Shown here: piece after piece, positions 59,655-64,000 of the stretch
Layout of the letters: each line of letters starts with the position of its first letter
How positions within the stretch are numbered: the first letter of the stretch is position 1
Assembly: GCF_003385495.1 (NCBI RefSeq)
Contig: NZ_QNUH01000011.1
Coordinates: 1-64,000 of the forward strand
Length of the DNA: 64,000 bases
Direction of reading: 5' to 3'
Origin: Chryseobacterium elymi
GTDB lineage: Bacteria; Bacteroidota; Bacteroidia; Flavobacteriales; Weeksellaceae
Program-made: the position numbers and the translations under genes
The notes under the pieces: model-generated
Told to the model about the DNA's origin: nothing
Databases searched by the model: none
The model's input: only the letters and a program-made list of their open reading frames with translations

Positions 59655-59713
59655 TTTTTATTTTCGGGCAACCTTTTAGAATAAATTCCGTCTTATAGTT
59701 AGAAAACCGATAC

Positions 59714-60268
59714 ATGGAGAACCTCGAAAAGAATTTTTTACTGGCTAAAAAACAGGACCGGATGGCCCAAAAGGCTCTTTACGAAATGTTTTCGGCTAAA
59801 ATGCTTGCCATATCAAATTCTTATACGAATAATCTGCATGATGCAGAAGATATCTTGATCAGTGCATTTATGAAGTGCTTTACCAGGATAGACGAATGCA
59901 GAGACTGGAAAAGTTTTCCGTTCTGGCTGAGAAAAATTGTTGTCAATGATTCTATCAGTTTTGTCAGGAAGAACAGGAATATTCTTTATGCCGATATAGA
60001 AATTGCGGATGATTATTCTGATGAAGATATAGATGAACGGCTACAAGAGATCAATATTAATGAAATATTTTCAAAGATGCCGGCAGGGTATAGGCTGATC
60101 TTCAATTTATATGTTTTTGAAGAAAAAAAGCATCAGGAGATCGCAGAAATGCTTAATATTTCAGAGGGAACAAGCAAAAGCCAGCTGAGTAAAGCGAAAA
60201 AATGGCTCGCAGAATTTTTAAAAACAGAAGAACATGAAAAAAGAGATACTGAAACAGTTAAAGTCTGA
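59714..60268 (+). CDS. ECF-type RNA polymerase sigma factor
   Basis: A 184-residue sigma-70 family factor of the ECF size. Region 2 contains YTNNLHDAEDILISAFMKCFTRI with the conserved Asp-Ala-Glu-Asp, and region 4 contains HQEIAEMLNISEGTSKSQLSKAKKWL for -35 recognition. It overlaps the next gene by 35 bases, a typical sign of a sigma/anti-sigma pair. The trigger and targets are unknown. Confidence 0.93.
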   Translation: MENLEKNFLLAKKQDRMAQKALYEMFSAKMLAISNSYTNNLHDAEDILISAFMKCFTRIDECRDWKSFPFWLRKIVVNDSISFVRKNRNILYADIEIADDYSDEDIDERLQEININEIFSKMPAGYRLIFNLYVFEEKKHQEIAEMLNISEGTSKSQLSKAKKWLAEFLKTEEHEKRDTETVKV

Positions 60269-60953
60269 TTACGAAAGGCTCGAAATTAAGCCCTCTGAAG
60301 CCCTTTGGAATAAATTAGACCAGAAGTTGCATGAGGCACCTGATGTACCGTTAAAACGGTCTTTTAAGTGGTGGAAGTATGCTGCTGTTGTATTGCTGTT
60401 GATTTCTGCAGTAAACATTATTTATTTTAGCAACTATAAAACGAAATCTGATAATAAACAAACAGACTATATTGTTAAAAAAACTTTTGAAAAAACACTA
60501 AATCCCATAAATACAGATTTGGAAGATCAAACACCTATTTCGAATGAACAGCTTATCAGGAAGAATGTAGTAAAAATGGTAGATAAGAATCTGGGAAATT
60601 TTAATTATGATCATGCATTAATTCGAAAAAAAGAAAGAGGATCAAATGATACCAAGGTTGCCGAACATAAAAAAGAGCAAAATATAGTTATTCAACCGGA
60701 AAATGATTTCATTAACAATGAAAAAACGGAAAATGCTGTTATGCCAAATCCTCCTGTACTTGCAGAAGCTAAGAAACCAAAATCAAACTATATCAGTTCT
60801 GATGAGCTTCTTCTGGGCAGAGAATTTGATAAAGCCCGGGAACAAGCCGGTAAAGATGAACATAAACTTGGAGCCTTCAAATTTGATAAAGTGGTTCCGA
60901 ATGTAGGTAATGTAACTGTTTTGGGAGTAACGGTCTATCTGGACTCCAAGTAA
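60234..60953 (+). CDS. Probable anti-sigma-type membrane protein
   Basis: A 239-residue protein with a cytoplasmic N-terminus (1-45; LKQLKSDYERLEIKPSEALWNKLDQKL), one membrane helix (about 50-66), and a periplasmic region of Lys/Asn/Glu-rich, probably disordered sequence ending with a conserved-looking tail (about 205-239; KVVPNVGNVTVLGVTVYLDSK). No zinc-binding anti-sigma motif (HxxxCxxC) is present, so it would be an atypical anti-sigma factor. The 35-base overlap with the sigma gene is the main argument. Confidence 0.7.
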   Translation: MKKEILKQLKSDYERLEIKPSEALWNKLDQKLHEAPDVPLKRSFKWWKYAAVVLLLISAVNIIYFSNYKTKSDNKQTDYIVKKTFEKTLNPINTDLEDQTPISNEQLIRKNVVKMVDKNLGNFNYDHALIRKKERGSNDTKVAEHKKEQNIVIQPENDFINNEKTENAVMPNPPVLAEAKKPKSNYISSDELLLGREFDKAREQAGKDEHKLGAFKFDKVVPNVGNVTVLGVTVYLDSK

Positions 60954-61032
60954 ATCTGAATTTTTTATAAAATCAAAATACTGTCCTGAATATGGACAGA
61001 GATATAATATTGTCTAAAAATTATAAATAAAT

Positions 61033-62124
61033 ATGAGAACAAAGTTGATCTTTATGGCTGCTGTAATGGCTTTTACATACCATTCAGCCCAGGAAAAACA
61101 GGACATGGATCTGCAGATTAAACGCTACTCGAAGAAAATTGACAGCATTGTGGTTTCAGAGAAATCCAAAATGAATGCAGAGCTGGATATTGTTGATAAA
61201 GATTTTAAAGAAAATAAAATCACACCGGAGGAAAAGCAGAAACAGCGCTTGGAAATTGCCTCTAAATACCAGCAAACCATCAATGAAAAAGTGGACGCCC
61301 AGCAAAGCGAACTGCAAGCTGCAACAACAGAGATGGTCAAAAATGCTGTTTTTATGGATCGGGACAGTACAAATAAAAATGAAATGTGGATAGGGCTTAA
61401 CGGTCTTAATATGAAATTGGGACAAGAAAAAAAGAAAACTCCAAAACAGTCCTTACAGACTTTAGAACTGTCCGGCAGTATGATGGGAACAGGCCTGACT
61501 TCAAAAAATCAACCTTTTAACTTTTACAATAAAGATTCTGATACCAGGAATACAATTATCAACTCTTCACAAATGGCATTGAGATATGAGGGCCAGATCG
61601 GTGGCTTTAAAAGTCCAGTATTTTATCGCGCCGGTTTGGGAGTTAGGTTCGATCAGTATGTTCCCAAATATGGAAAGGTTTTTAAACAGGATGACAACGC
61701 TTTGTTCGTAGGTGATTTTGACAGAGGTAATTTAAAGAGAACCCAGTTCAATAATACATACCTGTATATACCTGTAGATTTAAGATTTGTATTGAATCCA
61801 AAGTATACAGAATATGACGGAGTTCAGTATCTTGATAACAAAAAAAGACAGCTGAGCCTGGTAATGGGGGTTTATGGCGGTGTGAAAGTGGGAAGTGTGA
61901 ACTATATAAAATATTCAAATGAAAACTCCAGAAGAATTGTGGAAAGAGAAAGAATAATGCATGGAGTGAATGATTTTATTGTTGGTGGAAAATTCGGAAT
62001 CAGTTATGGAGGTCTTAAAATATTTATTCAGAAAGATTTTACACCCATCTTCAATGACAGTGCTCTCCTGAAGAATAAATATGGAGTTCAGATCGGTATA
62101 GAATTCGTAAATATAATTTTCTAA
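61033..62124 (+). CDS. Predicted outer-membrane protein, third member of the sigma module
   Basis: A 363-residue exported protein: signal peptide (1-19), a Lys/Glu-rich helical region (about 25-105, likely coiled coil; MDLQIKRYSKKIDSIVVSEKSKMN), then a barrel-like region (about 140-363) with strands GGFKSPVFYRAGLGVRFDQYV, LSLVMGVYGGVKVG, FIVGGKFGISYGG and a terminal strand YGVQIGIEFVNIIF ending in Phe. The 79-base gap contains a CTGTCC/GGACAG hairpin (60981-60999). It follows the sigma and anti-sigma-like genes and may be their target or sensor. Confidence 0.75.
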   Translation: MRTKLIFMAAVMAFTYHSAQEKQDMDLQIKRYSKKIDSIVVSEKSKMNAELDIVDKDFKENKITPEEKQKQRLEIASKYQQTINEKVDAQQSELQAATTEMVKNAVFMDRDSTNKNEMWIGLNGLNMKLGQEKKKTPKQSLQTLELSGSMMGTGLTSKNQPFNFYNKDSDTRNTIINSSQMALRYEGQIGGFKSPVFYRAGLGVRFDQYVPKYGKVFKQDDNALFVGDFDRGNLKRTQFNNTYLYIPVDLRFVLNPKYTEYDGVQYLDNKKRQLSLVMGVYGGVKVGSVNYIKYSNENSRRIVERERIMHGVNDFIVGGKFGISYGGLKIFIQKDFTPIFNDSALLKNKYGVQIGIEFVNIIF

Positions 62125-62219
62125 TTCAGCAATAAAGTTGAATCTTTTTTAAAGATAATTTAATTTTAATTAATTTTTATTGAGGCTAACAAATGTTTGT
62201 AAAGGAATCATCCGTTTTT

Positions 62220-62246
62220 AAAACACACTGTCTAAAAGTGTGTTTT
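62220..62246 (+). terminator. Terminator of the sigma module
   Basis: AAAACACACT / AGTGTGTTTT, 10 bp perfect, 7-base loop, then a T run. It lies before the ATG at 62274 and rules out the earlier ATG at 62193 as the natural start of the next gene. Confidence 0.88.
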
Positions 62247-62273
62247 TTTTTGTATTTTGGCACTTTAGTAAAT

Positions 62274-62678
62274 ATGAAAAATATTCAGTTATTAGGATTA
62301 TTATTAGTGGTAGCGGGGAGTTTTCTGCCTCTTGTTCATGTTCCCATTATAGGAAACTGGAATTACTGGAAGCTGGATCATTATCTGGCTATTGCATGCT
62401 GGATCTTCGCTGCGTGCGCAGTTTTTGGTATTGTCAACAACAGTGCGAAAATAGTAAGATTTTTTGGTGTACTGCTGATTTTGTTATTTGCATTTACACT
62501 TGTTGCAGTTAAGATGCAGTCTCTGGAATATTTCAGCTTTCTGCCGTTCAAATCATGGAGAGAAGCTTTTGCAGGAGTTGTAAAGCTGAGATGGGGCTGG
62601 ATAGTAGAATTTTTAGGCGCTTTCCTTATGGTTTTCGCTACAGGAAATAAAAAAGTAAATAAACGGACACAGATATGA
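62274..62678 (+). CDS. Small integral membrane protein of unknown function
   Basis: A 134-residue protein with four hydrophobic helices (about 4-22, 37-58, 62-82 and 105-125). No family recognised. I start it at 62274 instead of 62193, because a terminator hairpin occupies 62220-62246. It overlaps the next gene by 4 bases (ATGA), so the two are translated together. Confidence 0.7.
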   Translation: MKNIQLLGLLLVVAGSFLPLVHVPIIGNWNYWKLDHYLAIACWIFAACAVFGIVNNSAKIVRFFGVLLILLFAFTLVAVKMQSLEYFSFLPFKSWREAFAGVVKLRWGWIVEFLGAFLMVFATGNKKVNKRTQI

Positions 62679-63088
62679 AACATTTAAAAATAGCATCAGC
62701 AGCTATATTAATGTTGATGTTTTCACAGGCTAAATCTCAAAAGACAGCATTTGACAACCCGGATCAACCGGCTAAATGTAAAAACATAAGAGAAGGGAAG
62801 TTCCTTCGCCCGAACTATCCCGAGGGAATTTGGTATATGACTATTAAGGATAATATTCAGACCGAATATTTCAATAATGGGAAAGACTACATAAAATCCA
62901 CGTTGGTTTTTGTAGACGACTGCAATTATAAAGCGATCGTGCTGGATAACACAGCCAATGATGACCGTATTCATATAGGAGATGTTTTCAGTAATAAAAT
63001 TGTAGAAACTCAGGATAATGCCCTGAAAGTACATACCAAAATTGAAAATAGCCAGTATGAGGTTATTTATATAAAAGTAAAAAAATAG
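62675..63088 (+). CDS. Secreted protein of unknown function
   Basis: A 137-residue exported protein with a signal peptide (1-22, SQAKSQ). The mature part has a strand-rich pattern with two Cys (CKNIREGKFLR; VFVDDCNYKAIVLDN) that may form a disulphide, and looks like a small beta-sandwich or lipocalin-sized domain. Function unknown. Coupled to the membrane protein upstream by a 4-base overlap. Confidence 0.72.
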   Translation: MKHLKIASAAILMLMFSQAKSQKTAFDNPDQPAKCKNIREGKFLRPNYPEGIWYMTIKDNIQTEYFNNGKDYIKSTLVFVDDCNYKAIVLDNTANDDRIHIGDVFSNKIVETQDNALKVHTKIENSQYEVIYIKVKK

Positions 63089-63143
63089 AACAGTATAATG
63101 TAGCCGGAAGGCAGCATTTGTAAAAAAAGTAAATATAATACAC

Positions 63144-64000
63144 ATGAAAGAAGTATTCATCGTTTCCGCAGTAAGAACACCTATAGGGAGTTTTATGGGA
63201 AGCCTTTCAACCGTTCCTGCTACAAAGCTGGGATCTGCTGCTGTAAAAGGAGCATTAAATAAAATTGGTCTTGATCCTAAGAATGTTCAGGAGATCTATA
63301 TGGGAAATGTACTGCAGGCAGGAGAAGGCCAGGCGCCGGCCCGTCAGGTGGCTTTGGGTGCAGGTTTGTCTATTGAGACGCCTTCTACTACAGTCAATAA
63401 AGTATGTGCTTCCGGAATGAAAGCAGTAACTATGGCGGCACAGGCTATCAAAGCAGGTGATGCTGAAGTAATTGTTGCCGGAGGTATGGAAAATATGTCA
63501 TTGGTTCCCCATTACTATAATGCAAGAGTTGCCACTAAATTAGGCGATATCAAAATGCAGGACGGAATGGTGCTGGATGGCCTTACAGACGTTTACGGTA
63601 AAGTGCATATGGGAGTATGTGCTGAGAAATGTGCTGTAGATTATGGTATTTCAAGAGAAGATCAGGATAACTTTGCCATAGAATCTTACAAAAGATCTGC
63701 AAAAGCCTGGAGCGAAGGGAAATTTGCTGAAGAAGTGGTTCCTGTTGAAATTCCCCAAAGAAAAGGAGATCCGGTAATTTTTGCTGAAGACGAAGAGTAC
63801 AAAGCTGTGAATTTTGACAGACTTCCTACACTTCCTACCGTATTCAAGAAAGAAGAAGGAACCGTAACCGCTGCCAATGCATCTACATTAAATGACGGTG
63901 CTTCTGCCCTGATCCTTGTTTCTAAAGAAAAAATGGAAGAATTGGGTCTAAAGCCTTTAGCTAAAATTGTTTCTTATGCTGATGCAGCTCAGGAGCCTGA
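63144..64000 (+). CDS. Acetyl-CoA C-acetyltransferase (thiolase), cut by the window end
   Basis: The first 285 codons of a thiolase are present; the gene runs off the right edge. The nucleophile Cys88 lies in NKVCASGMKAV, and GGMENMS, VYGKVHMGVCAEKCA and NASTLNDGASAL are family motifs. The enzyme either joins two acetyl-CoA units or cleaves acetoacetyl-CoA; the C-terminal His and Cys residues lie outside the window. With etfBA nearby, a role in fatty-acid or amino-acid degradation is plausible. Confidence 0.93.
   Translation, partial: MKEVFIVSAVRTPIGSFMGSLSTVPATKLGSAAVKGALNKIGLDPKNVQEIYMGNVLQAGEGQAPARQVALGAGLSIETPSTTVNKVCASGMKAVTMAAQAIKAGDAEVIVAGGMENMSLVPHYYNARVATKLGDIKMQDGMVLDGLTDVYGKVHMGVCAEKCAVDYGISREDQDNFAIESYKRSAKAWSEGKFAEEVVPVEIPQRKGDPVIFAEDEEYKAVNFDRLPTLPTVFKKEEGTVTAANASTLNDGASALILVSKEKMEELGLKPLAKIVSYADAAQEP

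Noticed and set aside
60981-60999. CTGTCC/GGACAG hairpin as terminator between the anti-sigma-like and barrel genes
   Set aside because: The stem has only 6 bp and no T run follows, so read-through is more likely.
62193-62273. N-terminal extension of the small membrane protein from the ATG at 62193
   Set aside because: A strong terminator hairpin (62220-62246) lies inside this stretch, so transcripts of the gene should begin after it.

Overview
The window looks like a chromosomal segment of a Flavobacteriia member of the Chryseobacterium type (Weeksellaceae). The evidence is a strongly AT-rich sequence, Bacteroidetes-type promoters (TAnnTTTG boxes ahead of many genes), secreted proteins with type IX secretion C-terminal domains, an atpB with a signal peptide and a histidine-rich N-terminus, an F-type ATP synthase operon lacking beta and epsilon, and many short outer-membrane beta-barrel genes. 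The genus is an inference from gene content; no marker gene such as 16S rRNA is present. I see no rRNA, tRNA, CRISPR array or prophage.

Layout. 0.4-5.7 kb: glycogen synthesis operon glgB-glgA-(unknown lipoprotein)-glgC. 6.2-11.5 kb: a membrane-anchored SRPBCC protein, then sucA-sucB of the TCA cycle. 11.5-16.6 kb: ApaG, a DEDDh exonuclease, a lipid acyltransferase/glycosyltransferase pair, a thioredoxin-like protein and an aldehyde dehydrogenase. 16.7-17.5 kb: a decayed IS5-like element with terminal inverted repeats. 17.6-19.8 kb: two secreted proteins of unknown role. 19.8-25.0 kb: a tripartite efflux operon (TolC, HlyD, MFS) divergent from an AraC-type regulator. 25.2-26.6 kb: rpsF-rpsR-rplI. 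26.9-31.2 kb: ClC channel, two tiny membrane proteins, a second 2-oxoacid dehydrogenase E2 and a SAM hydrolase. 31.3-35.9 kb: phoH, three outer-membrane barrels, a lipoprotein and a barrel pseudogene. 36.0-37.3 kb: ffh. 37.8-42.9 kb: atpBEFHAG. 43.0-51.1 kb: CorC-like protein, clpS, an M36-like metallopeptidase, udk, a DivIC/FtsB-like protein, a methylmalonyl-CoA mutase subunit, DinB, a methyltransferase and a small lipoprotein. 51.2-64.0 kb: M20 dipeptidase, two tandem type IX secreted paralogues, an SDR enzyme, etfB-etfA, a bifunctional nuclease, a nucleoside transporter, an ECF sigma/membrane protein/outer-membrane protein module, and a thiolase cut by the window end.

Most of the window is ordinary core metabolism, energy conservation and envelope biology. 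I did not find a clear new multi-gene system. The most interesting signals are non-coding: promoter boxes placed four or five bases before start codons (candidate leaderless mRNAs), an 18-bp palindrome over the likely etfBA promoter, a shared TTATTGGTGA-like motif ahead of secreted-protein genes, a 30-bp dispersed repeat occurring twice in opposite orientation, perfect intercistronic hairpins in the ATP synthase operon, and two decayed genes.
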